DNA of 64,000 nucleotides from Ianthella basta (Eukaryota > Porifera > Demospongiae > Verongiida > Ianthellidae): assembly GCA_964019415.1 (NCBI GenBank), contig OZ025873.1:2095482-2159481 (forward strand), in the 5' to 3' direction. A program made the translations under genes and the position numbers. The notes under the pieces were generated by a model. That model made no database searches. It was given only the letters and a program-made list of their open reading frames with translations, and had not been told where the DNA came from. This document shows, piece by piece, positions 1 to 31,642 of the stretch (position 1 is its first letter; each line of letters opens with the position of its first letter).

Positions 1-3000
1 TGGATCCCTCCTCAACCTGGCCAAGCAGCCATCATCAACAGTTCAGATCCTGGGAGCAGAAAAGGCACTGTTCAGGTAATTATGCAATATTGACAGTTGG
101 AAGGATATGAATGCCCTTATTACCGTGTTAGCTATGAATTTAGTTATGTCTGAGTGAGGAAAGAAGTGTACCCGAAGCCACCACCATAGTGTGCTGTGTG
201 GGACAATGACTACAATTCTCTGACAGACTCAGTCACTGTGACACAGTTGTGAATGCCTGCATGCACGTACAAATGTATGCTGTTATGTGTGTACGTGTAT
301 AAGTCAGAGCCGAGTTAGAGGAACCTTTGTGCCTTCTTGTGTTTCAGAGCTTTGAAGACCAAACATGAGACCCCTAAGTATGGTTTGATCTACCATGCCT
401 CTCTCGTGGGGCAGGCAGCTCCAAAGCACAAGGGAAAGGTGGGTTGTTGGATGTGCACTTCACTCCATAGCATGTACCCTTCAAGTGCTTTGGTGGCTCT
501 TGTAATCTCTCTCTCCCTCTCTCTTCCCTTCTCTTCTTTTCCTTTACCACTTCCATTTCACTACTCTCCTGTCTCTCCTCCCTTCTCTGTCCCTCCTCGC
601 TCTCTCTCCTTCCTTACCCCTCCTCTTCCTTCCCTCTCTTATCTCTCCATTCCTCCTTTCCTTTCCTTACTTCCTCTCCCTCTTTCTCTGTTCTCCCATT
701 GATTAGATCTCTCGAACACTGGCAGCCAAGGCAGCCTTAGCCATCCGGTACGATGCTTTGGGAGAGGACGAGTCTACAGAGGTCGGTGAACAGTGCAGAG
801 CAAAAGTGGAGTCAAGAGTGATGGAGATTGAACAGGGACAGGTGAGAGGGGCACTGGGCAAGGGTCAGAGCTCAAAGGGCAAAAGTCGGGGTTCAAAGGT
901 CATTTGTCCGTGCACTTTGGGTAGGCACTGATTTGAATAATCCACTTTAGAGCAATCCACTTTACCTAACTGTCGAAAATGTGAGTGGAGAGATAGAAGT
1001 ACGTATCTTCTGCATAAAGGATATTCTCACTTCAATAACATTGATGATGGTGGCAACAAGGGCATTGCCTTGCTCTGTAATTGCTAAAAGGGGCACACAT
1101 AATATGATTTGTTCTGTCTAGATGCGTCGGATTAGTGGAACGGGAAAGGCAAAGGCGAAAGCAGAGAAGTTTGAAATGAAAAGGTGAGTGAGAACATGTC
1201 TGTGATTCTGTGTAAGGTTGTGTTCTTTGAAGAAGTGAACATTTCAAGCAATTTTATAATGTTACTTTGTAGAAATTTTGCTGTGAAGCTCTTTAAAGAC
1301 TGTATCCATTGCTACAGGGAAATGAGTGGCTGTCCTTATGACAGTTTCTATGCTACATATGTATAATGTGAGATAATTGGTGTGTGGGGATATGATGTCT
1401 CACAAGTGCTGTGCCAATTAGCCATAATTACTGGTATGCTCACCATACGCCAACGTGTCTGCCGACTGGCATGCTGTCAGACTCTGTGGGCTGGGGCTTC
1501 CCATAGTAACAAACGGTGGTGCAGTTTTCTATCTGGCTGCTGTCGTACCATAAAGCTCTAATTATAATGGGACTTCGTTTCCACGGGTTTCATAAATATG
1601 TCGGCATTCGCAAAAGTACAGTCTCACAAGATTTTGCATCTCTTACATATCCCTGTACCCATCAACCATTCACTGAAATATACACTAAGTGACCTTTTCA
1701 AGTAATTTTAAGTAATGGAAATTTTAGCCTCATGAAGATAAGAGCCTCTATGATAGTGAGCTCGTGATGCAACACTGCCAAAATGGCCGACGCTAATAGC
1801 CCTTGCTTTAGCAGCATGTGAAACATCTGCAAAGCTGCTTGTTATGGTCATTGTGTGTACGGGTCTTCTCTTCCAGTGCTCAGCAGTACAACGTCACTGC
1901 AGACTCAACCTTGAGTCGCAAACGAAGGATTGGTGACGGCGAGGATGTCTCCGCAGCCAAGAAGCCGAAGCAGCCAGTAGATGAGGACAGTGATGTGGCA
2001 GAGGAAGCAGGTGAGGAAGAAGTCAAGAAGAAGAAGAAGAAGAAGAAGGATAAGAGGAAGTCACAAGAGGCAGTGGAGCTCAGTGTCTCAGAGCAGGACG
2101 GCAGTCAGGTGCAGCAGGTACATAACATGTGTGCACACAAACTGGTTTAGACTGGTCAACAAGTGGTGTGTTGGGACTGAACAGACATGACCTCCACTGT
2201 GTTCTGCTGATAACGTGAAGTGTCTGGTCTAACATTTCTGTGTGATCCGTTTTTGGTGATGGAAGTCACGTTTGTGTGACCGAGTTGGCTTAAATGGTAT
2301 GTGTGAAGTATTTCGAGCAATGTACAATGGACTTCAAGACACCTCCAATTCATCTGAGATTGAGCCGCTCGCATTCCATAAAAGGCTGGCCTCCCTTCTG
2401 TTCACCTTCACTGTTCGTGTCCACACAAGCTGTTAGTATTCTAGTGTTGTGCTTAGTTAGCATATCTGAGCGTTTCAAGTGGGGTAGGGTGTAGGGTTGC
2501 CATGGCAACATTAGTCTGTGCTGTTGCACCTATCCTTTGTGAGCTGCATATCAACACATCATGTTCTTTGCTGTGAAGAGAAGCCCTTTATTTGGTTATC
2601 TTCAGTGGGGAATATTTCACTGACATGTATGACATTCTTATCTGTGGACCACCGAGGCTTACTATCTCTACAGGCCCGTAGAGCTGGGGGGTTCGGAAGA
2701 ACCCCCGCCCCCACAGCACTGGATAAGTTCCACCTGCCACTGAAAGCTCCACATAACAGTCCCACAAACTTGTCATTCCATGTTAACTTCTAATACCTAG
2801 CCCTGTATGTAGTAATGGCTCAACTGAACACTGCTCAGGAGCACTCAATAGTATTGCACTGTGTTCCACTTTGGCTGGACAAGACCCCCCCCCATTTCCT
2901 GACCAGGCTACGGGCCTGCTCCAGTAGCATAATAGGAGGTCAAGTTACTCTGAACGTGCTTAGTGAGAGCTTTGGCATAGTGTTAGGTGTGTTGTGTTCC

Positions 3001-3507
3001 AGTGTTAGCAAATAATACAAGTTAAGTGTAATTCTTGGGATACTTGTTTTTAAAGTAAAGTAGATTGCATGCCCAGGTCTGAACTCTCAGTGCTTAATAT
3101 TGTGCTGTGTGTGTGTGTGTGTGTGTGCGTGCGCGCATGTGTGCGTGCGCGCGTGTGTGTGCGTGTGTGCATGTGTGCGTGCGTGCGATACAGATACAGA
3201 TACCGAATCTTATTTACACCTGGGGAGGCCATTGTTGGTCTCGACCAATTTTGCATCCAGCCCAAATTCTCCACATCAATCTATGACTGCACCAGTCATA
3301 TACACTACTGCTCACGTTGTCACAGTCTGATATACACCACTGCTCACATTCACACTGTACATTGTCACAGTCTGATATACACCAGTGCTCACATTCACAC
3401 TGTACATTGTCACAGTCTGATATACATTTGTGTGTGCTTCTTCTTCACAGTCCACACCGTCGTCTGAAAAGAAGAAAAAGAAGAAAATCAAAGCGGAAGT
3501 GGAATGA
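1..3507 (+). CDS. NOP58: NOP58 box C/D snoRNP core protein, 3' part (5' end outside window)
   Basis: Core protein of box C/D small nucleolar ribonucleoproteins, which guide rRNA 2'-O-methylation in the nucleolus. Exons: 1-75 (frame from base 2), 348-438, 707-841, 1122-1183, 1877-2117, 3451-3507; all phases agree and the last ends in TGA. The first exons give the end of the NOP domain ([20 protein letters not shown], then [12 protein letters not shown] and [12 protein letters not shown]). The fourth has the RRISGTGKA segment, which separates NOP58 from NOP56. The tail is low complexity and very Lys-rich ([12 protein letters not shown]; final [12 protein letters not shown]), as in other NOP58 proteins. 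The last intron (2118-3450) carries a GT-rich stretch and a 45-46-bp tandem repeat. No snoRNA could be supported in its introns, although NOP58 introns host them in some animals. Confidence 0.92.
3100..3200. repeat. GT/GC-rich simple repeat in the last NOP58 intron
   Basis: Alternating purine-pyrimidine stretch (GTGTGT, GTGCGCGC, GTGCGTGC) ending in a short CAGATA repeat. Low-complexity intronic DNA; alternating GC/GT runs like this can adopt Z-DNA, which is an inference. Confidence 0.8.
3310..3433. repeat. 45-46-bp tandem repeat, about 2.5 copies
   Basis: The unit begins CACAGTCTGATATACACCA and runs through GCTCACATTCACACTGTACATT. It starts again near 3365 and near 3413, where the last copy is cut off before the polypyrimidine tract of the final NOP58 exon. 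The copies differ at only a few bases. Confidence 0.8.
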
Positions 3508-5824
3508 CTGGATGCCTGTGATAAGCCCTTGTTTCAATGTCACATGGACAGCAGCTGTCTTTGAACAATTTTAGTTTATCACATTTGAGGCACTTTTGTT
3601 TGTTGTTGCACTTTGTTTACAAACATTGATTTCTATCACTTATGTACTCCATAATGATTTTATGGTCCAATCTCGAATCGAAGGGCATGCACGTGGGGTG
3701 TTCCCAAATGTGCACACACCGGCAGCTGTTTAACACATCCACGGCAGCTGTTTAACGCATCCACGCACATACAAATCATGCTTGCACGCTGTGGGCATAC
3801 ATAGTGACACTTGACAGGCACATAACTGCAATAGCAAACATACACACATACACACACTGGTTGCCGCAGTTGCTTTAGGAATGTAGTGTTTGCTGTTTTG
3901 TGGCTTGTGTGTGCATGAAGCAGTTTTATGTGGCTGAAGAATTAATGTCTATGGCACCAAAACATCCTAGCTGCAAACAGATTGTGATTGAATCCACTGC
4001 CTCTTGGCTCATGATCAATTTACCCTTGTGTGCGCACAGTAGTTGATTACCTTGCACTATGCCCCCCCCCCCACCCTCACTCTCTCCTCTGCACCATGCC
4101 ACTGTACCTATATAGACGTCTCTGGCATGTAAAGTCTGGGGTCATGTTGAAGTTCCTCATCAAATGAAGACACCACTGGAGACACACTGACACCTATACA
4201 TGATCATTCCAATTTGGGTTATTTGATTAATTAAGCATTGACTAATTAATTTACTGTCATTGAGTGTTTATTAACCACAACATCCTGTGCATAGATAGAG
4301 CCATCATTGGACCTGTCATTTCTTAATACTGATTTCTACTTATTTGATACTACATGTATATAGAGAGATATTGCACAATACATCACATACACGGCATAGC
4401 AGTCTGAACCGCATACACTAGAATACAAGATTTAATTGATTTACAACTGCAAGAGAGGTTGCCAGAACAAGAGCATAACAGATTTCTAACTGGAGCTTTG
4501 GCTACTTGCTAAACTTAAAAGGGGCAGCAGACGGTGTGTTTTCATAAATCACAGCAGATGAGGGGAGGAAGTTCAAATTTGGACATGATTCAACTGGTGA
4601 GGCTCCCTGTATACCTACTTCAAAGATGTTGCCTGCGTTGTCATGAGCAGCAGCAGTGGCTGTGAGAATATGGATACCCAGACATATCAATCACTGTAGA
4701 CAAAGAGGACCTGTTAGTGACAACAGCTGGTGTCCATATGAAAGTATTAGTAGAGCCAATGCAAACAGATGTTTACTGAGCAATTGCAGTGTGCACACAA
4801 CACAGTTCCTGCTATCTGTGTGAGATGGAGTTTACACAAAAGGGAAGAAGCCATATCAGTGTCAGCCAGAGTGGCTGCATATTCATGGCTTCTATCCCAA
4901 CCCACTGGATAGCAGCTGACTCCCTCTAACCTGTCAGCATATTTCTGTTATGGCCTCTTCACACCTCCTTCTTTTCCGGCACATTACTGTCACCCCCTAC
5001 ATTTCCCTCTTCCTTATTCAGATATCTTCATGACCTCTCCTCTGGCATTGCCCAAGACCCAACTCCCACTCACACGTGTACCCGCTGATATCCCCCCAGC
5101 ACATAACTGTACTATAACCTTAGCTACTATTGCGTGGGGATGTATGTATGATATGTAAAGTGGCACATTTAGGATAGGCTAATTAAATTACAAGCCCACT
5201 TAGTGAGTGGGATAATCATCGCATGCACTACGTAAACAAAGTATGCTGCAATGACAATAAAACATGTTTTTATGTTGTATAGCTTGTGACTTGTGCCAAG
5301 TTGCTAAAGTGACCGTCCTGTTTCTGACACCCCATCTCACCTTTGACCCTTTAACCTTCTATAATTATTCTACACAGCTAGCCCAATGATGACCTCATAC
5401 AGCAAGGGTTATAGGCTGTGAGGTTCGTCGTCAGCAAAACTACTGTACACAGATTATTGTATAATATACGTTGGACAGGCTTTGATTATCTGCCACTCTC
5501 AAAGCCATCTTTCATTAATTCTTACATTTTAATGATAAACAATGCAGTTACACTGTATTTATGTAGGTGCTTAACCATTAATTTTATTTCACCTTCATGC
5601 AGGCTTAGTACTTAGACAGCGATGGGGCAGGATGTGCACAAGAATCTGCATTAAAATTATAATACACTGTGATGATGAAAATCAAGAGAGAATTGAAAAA
5701 TGGAAGAAAATGTCACATCAGCAATTGCAGTTCATGAATTGGATTAACGTGTCATGACACATTGGACTGCACATAACAGCACACAATACAACACAGGTAT
5801 ACGCAGGCACACTCTCCAGTGGTG
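3508..5824. other. Intergenic region between NOP58 and CDC42, no gene recognised
   Basis: 2.3 kb between convergent genes. It holds the 3' flanks of both, a poly-C run near 4062 and an AATAAA near 5258. Only short ORFs occur; none looks like a known protein or has convincing splice partners. No repeat of note was seen. Confidence 0.6.
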
Positions 5825-6595
5825 CTATAATAGCGTACAGCGTCGAGCTTTCTTGTCTCCGTTCTCATAGTCCTTGTTCACTACTGTTATAATAGCCTCA
5901 TCGAATACGTTCTTCAGGCCCTTCTGTGTAAGGGCAGAACACTCTACGAACCGTGCCGCTCTCACGTTCTTAGCCAACTTTAGGCCTTGCTCACGAGTCA
6001 CTGGTGCATGCTTCATTCGCTTCAACTGTTCAATGGTAGAGGGGTCTTCACGGAGATCTTCCTGCGTCCCAACAAGGATGAAAGGTGTCTTTGGATTATA
6101 GTGCCTTATCTCTGGGATCCACTTCTCTTTAGCGTTATCAAAGGACGTTGGGTTGGCCACAGAATAGCACACAAGAAACACATCTGTCATTGGGTATGAT
6201 AGGGGCCGGAGCCTATCATAGTCTTCCTATAGAGTTGTACAAGAAGGGGAAAAGCAGCCAATTAAAGCAACAGGTGGACAGGCAGTGATACACTTAACCC
6301 AATCAATGTAGACATCAATTCTGATTCCTGATAGCCAAAATGGTAGCTATTGCTGTTATTGTTGGTGCCTTACCTGTCCAGCTGTGTCAAACAGGCCCAA
6401 TCGAAACACCTCTTTCCCAATGAAGAGGTTGACTGCGTAGTTGTCGAACACAGTCGGCACGTAGTCCCGCGGGAACTGGTTCGCCGCATAACTCATCAGC
6501 AAACACGTCTTCCCCACTGCTCCATCTCCAACAGTAACACACTTAATGGTATTCATGGAGAGAGGCTCCGAGCTTATTGAAGCGGATCGGCTCAT
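5825..6595 (-). CDS. CDC42: CDC42-like Rho family small GTPase
   Basis: Membrane-anchored GTP switch for actin and cell polarity. Two exons: 6374-6595 and 5825-6226, joined in phase 0 after DTAGQ. P-loop GDGAVGKT, switch I VPTVFDNY, switch [18 protein letters not shown], the base-contact motif TQED, and SAL in [17 protein letters not shown] are all present. The Rho insert is [16 protein letters not shown]. The C-terminus is polybasic (KKARR) with CAAX box CTLL, predicting geranylgeranylation. It resembles CDC42 more than RAC (VGTQx[18 protein letters not shown]). Total 207 aa from the upstream ATG. The family start corresponds to Met14 ([12 protein letters not shown]), so the 13-residue Ser-rich N-terminal extension may be untranslated. 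It is head-to-head with COPS4. Confidence 0.9.
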
Positions 6596-6836
6596 CTTTT
6601 GCTTGCGGTGCGACAGACAGTGAAGCAGAAACAAGTTTAAAGAAGGTAGCTTATTCTCCTTTCTTGACTGATTACAAACTATCAGCTTCTTGGGGTGTTA
6701 GTTGATCCCCCGCCGATACTTTGCAGCCTTTTTGTACCCCCCGTAGAGCTACTAATTTTAGAAGCAATTCTATTTTTAGACAGCGTGACGCAGTCAGTGA
6801 TGCATGTCCTACTATATTTAGTAACAAATTGGCAAA
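6596..6836. promoter_or_regulatory. Short divergent promoter region, CDC42-like / COPS4
   Basis: 241 bp separate the two start codons, so both promoters must lie here or overlap the 5' exons. A CRE-like half site (GTGACGCA, about 6784) is visible. No clear TATA box is seen. The assignment is positional. Confidence 0.5.
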
Positions 6837-11840
<5,004 letters not shown>

Positions 11841-11919
11841 TGTATGAGTGTTCCCGGGGGAGAAATTATTAGCCCGGAAAATATTATGTCGTAATAATGT
11901 GTCACATGATGCGTTGAAA

Positions 11920-26149
<14,230 letters not shown>

Positions 26150-27014
26150 GCCCTTGGTTTAGCTTCAATGCCAACTTGTATTTTGCAATGATTATTGTAA
26201 CATTCGCAATTTGAGTGAATTCAATGTAGTGGATAAATTCAGTTGAGCTACTGCGGCATACAGCAATTAAGTGGACTTGCACCATTTTGCAGGTTTTTTC
26301 CCAACCCCTGGTACATAGTTGTTACCTACATTGGATACAGTTACACTACACATGTCACCACAATGATGTCACCTGTCTGTATCCAAGGTAACAACTACCC
26401 ATTGTTCTAGTTTGCTATATAAGGATTGCAAGATGTGTAATAATCCACGGGGATGTTGTGTACGTGTTGCCCAGCATATGTTGTAGTCTACATACACACT
26501 GGATGTAGCAGCTGCCTGTCTGGACCTCTCCCTTTGATGCGCTTGCGGTTCAATGGGAAACGTACGGAGCAGAAGGGCTGGAAAGTTCATAACTCAAAAT
26601 TATGCAAGCTTGGTCATACTCCATTGCCCTCTCACAACACTTCACATACACACAGACACATTGAATGGCATTTGATACTCAATTCAGCACCTTAATTAGG
26701 TTAAACAGCTAAATTTACCACAAACAGTAACTTCACCTCAACCAGCTAACAAAATGTTAATTTGTTGGAAATTATTAACGAGTCAAATAACATAATAATA
26801 CATTCTATAACAAGTAGAAAAGGCAAGATATAATAAGATAAGATAATACATACAAAGAGATACACATTATTAAGTACCAGTGAAAAGAAAACATGTACAC
26901 ACAACTATATTGAAAAGATCTAGGAATGCACAATATAACAACAATTATTACTGTACGCATACCATACATGCATATTGGGGGCGTAATAATACGTGCAAGC
27001 AAATAAAAAATTGG
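26150..27014. other. Intergenic region between convergent PIKFYVE and LARP4
   Basis: 865 bp containing both 3' flanks. The right half (26700-27010) is AT-rich with many TAATA/ATAAGATA motifs and candidate poly(A) signals on both strands. No gene, repeat array or inverted repeat was recognised. Confidence 0.6.
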
Positions 27015-30000
27015 CTAGTGATTTTGTTCATCTGAAGGGTTACTGTCCTCCTTCAATGGGGAGCTGTTACCTGCTTCGCTGGATCGATCTTCTTCTTTTT
27101 GCTTTCTTGCCGGCTGTCCAGTGTCAACAGCAGCAGGGCCAGTCTGTTTGTCAGGGTGGCACGTCTGTGAGGCCTCCTGCTTTGACGGTGATTGGGCGAG
27201 AGATGGATCTTTATTGGAATTCTCTACTGGGGTGGTGGTCCCCTGTTTGGGGGAGGGTTTTGGCCTCTGGGTGACAGCGGCATAGGAAGTCAGCACAGAA
27301 TCAGGACCAGGTAGCGGAGCCTCCTGTGTGTGGGTGGGGGAGGGGGAGGGGAAGGGGCAGGATGAAACAAGGACATTACTAGTAAATACCACAATGTATG
27401 TACTATGTGGTGCTTCCACACCATTCAGCCATTGAACAAGAAAGTGTCTTAGGCAACCTTATGAAGCAAACCCTTTTGGCAATGACCAGTAGAACAGTCA
27501 TTCACAAAAATGGCATTGCACTGCTTGACCAGTAAAACTGTCTAGACCAGTCGCAATGGGTTAAAGAACTGGCACCAGCAGGATATCACAGCCATTGACA
27601 AGTTATTTGAGCCCTTTCCAGAAGAGCAGCACTGTTCTCTTAACAATTGCACTGAATTGGCAAGGGTTTGGTCACTGTGTGAGTGCCAAACCAAAGAATC
27701 TGTTTCTTGTCTGTTGTTTCACCACTAGGTGGGTTGTGTAGCACAAATTGGAGATACACTACGTCTGTGCAAGGAGCTTTACACAAGCACAACGTATTGA
27801 AACCTCAGCCTCATTGTAACACCAATACTGGTGTAGCATGCCAGGCGGGATGGCGTGAAATCTAGTGATTACCTAACACATATCTACCAACAATGTTTGG
27901 TGTTGAAAGAATACCTGTTTCATCTTCTCTGGTGTAGTACCAGCAGAGGGTGTGGGAGGGGCAGATGTTGAGTGACGATTCGGTTTTGGTGAATGTCTGG
28001 GGGATCCCTTGCCTGGCTTTCTTTCCTTTGGGCGGCTCCGGTTTCGATACTCATTGGACCTGTGGTCACCCCCACCTGATCGATGGTCACCCCCACCTGA
28101 TCGATGGTCACCTCCACCTGTTCGATGGTCACCTCCGCCTGATCGATGGTCACCTCCGCCTGATCGATGGTCACCTCCGCCTGATCGATGGTCACCTCCG
28201 CCTGATCGATGGTCACCCCCAGCTGATCGATGTTCACCCCCACCTGATCGATGGTCACCCCCACTTGATCGGTGTTCACCCCCACCTGATCGATGGTCAC
28301 CTCCACCTGATCGATGTTCACCCCCAGCTGATTTCCAATTATTACTCCTATTGTTAGATTTGGGCTGAGAATTACCTCGCGATGAAGGAGGATTACCCTG
28401 TAATAAGAGACAATACAGCTAACAGTAAAGCTATGTACATAAGTTACATCCATAGCACTGTTGTCAGGCAGCCACCATGGCAACTTACCATGATATGTAC
28501 CAAGCATCCAATAGTGCATATTTGTAATACACCCACACCCACACATACAGACACACACAGGTACAGGTACACATACATGCATGCACACATACAAACGGAT
28601 ACATATGCCCACACACCGGTACAGGTAGAGTACATACGTACACACACACTCGCATACATGCACACACACACAGGCACATGTACCCACACCCTGGTACCTG
28701 TGCTTGCCGTGGTCCTCCCTCCCTTGTGCTCTGCTGCTGAGGTGGAGCTTGGTTGGGAGACTCCTTTGGAGTGGCTTTGACAGTCTTCTGCTCTGTCCCA
28801 TCTGACAGGGCCTTAGACAGCTCTACTGGGGTCACTCCCCCTGGCTGCTGTTGCCTGGCCTCACCACCGGGAAGAGCAACGTCTGGTTTGTTCGGGGTCG
28901 AGCTATTCTTTGTAACCTTGCTGTAGGTTGCCTTAGAAACATCACTTCCTCTGCCATTGGTGCCAGGTTCCTCTGCAGGCAAGCCCATGCTGACCTAGGG
29001 GTGCACCAACAACAGGAGGACCTACTGGTTCCAACATTCAGGGACTGATTCACTAGCAATGTGCTACTAAATGTACACACTCGTACACCAGGGAGGTTAC
29101 CAGGCCACTTTACTATGCAGCCAAAAACCCTTCATCATGACTGAATCCCCCCCCCCCCACACACACCCCTATTCAGACCATCGGCATCAATGTAGCTTAA
29201 TTATTGCGGTAGGTGAAGCAGCAGGAAATGATGAACAATGTCTTCACACTCCCAGACTGCTGAACTGAATACCTCACAGGCTGGGTATGCTTATTCATTG
29301 CTAATTCTGCGCACCACAATACCACCCACGATACTGCCCTCCTAAACACAAACCTGTTCTGGCCCTGGCAGGGGAGGGAATTGATTGGCAGCTAGTTCAA
29401 AGTTCTGAGGGGTTCGGTTCCGATAGAAGTGTGTCTGACATACGTAGTTACAGAGGAGTGGGAGAGAGAAAGAGAAGGTAGGAGGAGGTTAACATGGTAC
29501 CAGCAAGCACATTTGTCTCTCATGTACCAGGCAGTCAGGATGTGAAGGCCACAACTGAGGCCTCTCACAAGTCCCGACGCCTTGCCTACCCACGCTCTAC
29601 CCATCTCAGCCTCTCTACTGGTTGCATTCTACCACTCACCTGCGCTCTGTGGTCATCGTCCCGCCTCCTACCCCGCCCACCATGAGGGCCAAACGAGTCA
29701 TCCCTGCCACTGTACGGTGGTCTATGCCGCCCCCTTGGGCCGCCTGATTGGTGGGGTGCGTGGTGATGACCACGACCTCCTTCAAACGGACCTCCTCGAC
29801 CACTCATTCCTCCTGGGACAGGGTTAAACCTAGGAGGAAGTCCAGTGGGGCTTGAAGGGAAAGCACCAGAGGACGGTGGGCCCGGATTGGGGAAACCCCC
29901 ATTAGCAAATGGCTGGATTGCTGGGTCGTACACTCCACCAGGTGGCCAGGGGGCCATCACATTTGGAAGATACATCTGAAATACAACAGGATGATGCAAG

Positions 30001-31611
30001 ACAGCCAGTAACCACACCCAGCCATGCATACAATGTTGGCAGTGTGTGTGGCAAAACATTGAGGAAGGAAGCACGTAACAACAACTTTATGAAGTCATAT
30101 CATCCCGTGGACAGTTGTCACTTAGAACACATTCCTTGTACCACGCAGTTGCTATGCATCACTCTCCCTCAGTCTCCTCCGCACTTGAAATTGGTTGGTT
30201 ATCATTGTTCACCGTTTCAAAGCCCACTACACACTCCATCTCACTTCATACGCAGCAGGTACAAAGTAAGTGTACTTACTGGAGGTCCTCGGGGCATGTA
30301 AGAAGGGAAGGCGTGAGGATGTTGGAATGGCACAGGTCCGCGAGGGGAGAGATGCGAGAAGGCAGGCACTTGCTGTGGCCCAGGGGGTTGCTGGAACACC
30401 TTCTCCTTTAATCGAACATGAAGGGGGCTCCCCTTGTACTCCTGCACCACTTCCCTCAGAAACCGATAAGCCTGGGCAGAGCAGAGGATGACAGAGCACC
30501 ATCTGTGTGTGGTTGTTCTCTTGATATGGCCATACAGATAAATCTCATATCAACCCAACCACAGACGAGATGCATACAATGCAATGTGTGTGTGGCACTC
30601 GTTGGTGTGTGTTCATGCGTTAGATGAGCATGGAGAGAGAGACAGGATGAAGAAAGCTCTATACTGTGTTAGACTAACTTTCTGTGCATCTTCTTCGCTG
30701 TCAAAGTAGATGTACCATGCGTCACTGCGAGCCAGCTCGCATCGAGAACTCGGCGGGCAGTCCCCATCACGAAAGAGACCCACAACCTCCTGGATAGGCA
30801 AGGCAGACAGTGAATGGATGTTCATATGTACACACTCCAATGAAAGTGGGAGACAGAATTGGGTCCAGTGGTTCAATTACAATATGCATACAAAAGACTG
30901 AATCTGAAAAATGCTATATGGTGGAGGGGGTAACACGCAAGTCTCCACTACACAGTGCGGTGGCACTGAGGGAATTACATGTTGTGTGGGTGAGTAAGTG
31001 GATGACTGAGCAGTGCAGGCGGACTGACCTCATGGGAAGTCCCCTCAGGGATGCCTCTGACTAGAAGCATCATACGCTTGGAGTTAGCGCGAACCTTATT
31101 ACCCGTCTCATCCAACTGCACCAAATCAGAACTACGAATGGCTTCCTTGACCAACTCGGGGTCCATGGTCAGGCGCTTCACCTTACAAAATAAAACCACA
31201 CATTATGTACATGGGTGCCCTGTACACTGCAGTGGTACAGGCTAGCTCCTACTCTTTGCACACCAACCTGGTTGAATCCTGCTATTACTGCAACTGGTAC
31301 ATACTGGTCCCTGTCCATCTGGGTATCTGTACAGTAGGGCACAATCAAGTGAGCAAGTGCCAGGCATTGAGCATTGCATAACTCGCACAGCTGGTGAAAG
31401 TGGGCATGTCACACCACACAATCTCGTGTGTGTGTCTGTGCATACACCACATCCTCCTCTCCCTCTTCTGCTCCCCTCTCTCTCTCTCTTTCATCACAAT
31501 CTTCTCATGCACACCTCCCTGTCTCGCTCTTCATATTTCTCTCTCACACACCTTTTCATATGCATCTCCTTCTCCCTCATCTCACACACCTGGCTTTCAC
31601 CGCCACTCTCA

Positions 31612-31642
<31 letters not shown>

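Noticed and set aside
842-3450. Box C/D snoRNA in NOP58 introns
   Set aside because: TGATGA-like C boxes occur (for example near 1041), but no properly spaced CTGA D box with terminal stem was found.
4502-4690. 62-codon minus-strand frame in the NOP58-CDC42 gap
   Set aside because: No similarity, no splice partners and no supporting context.
28009-28368. Pro/Asp/Arg-rich plus-strand frame opposite LARP4
   Set aside because: Shadow of the 21-bp LARP4 coding repeat; the minus-strand frame joins in phase to the other LARP4 exons.
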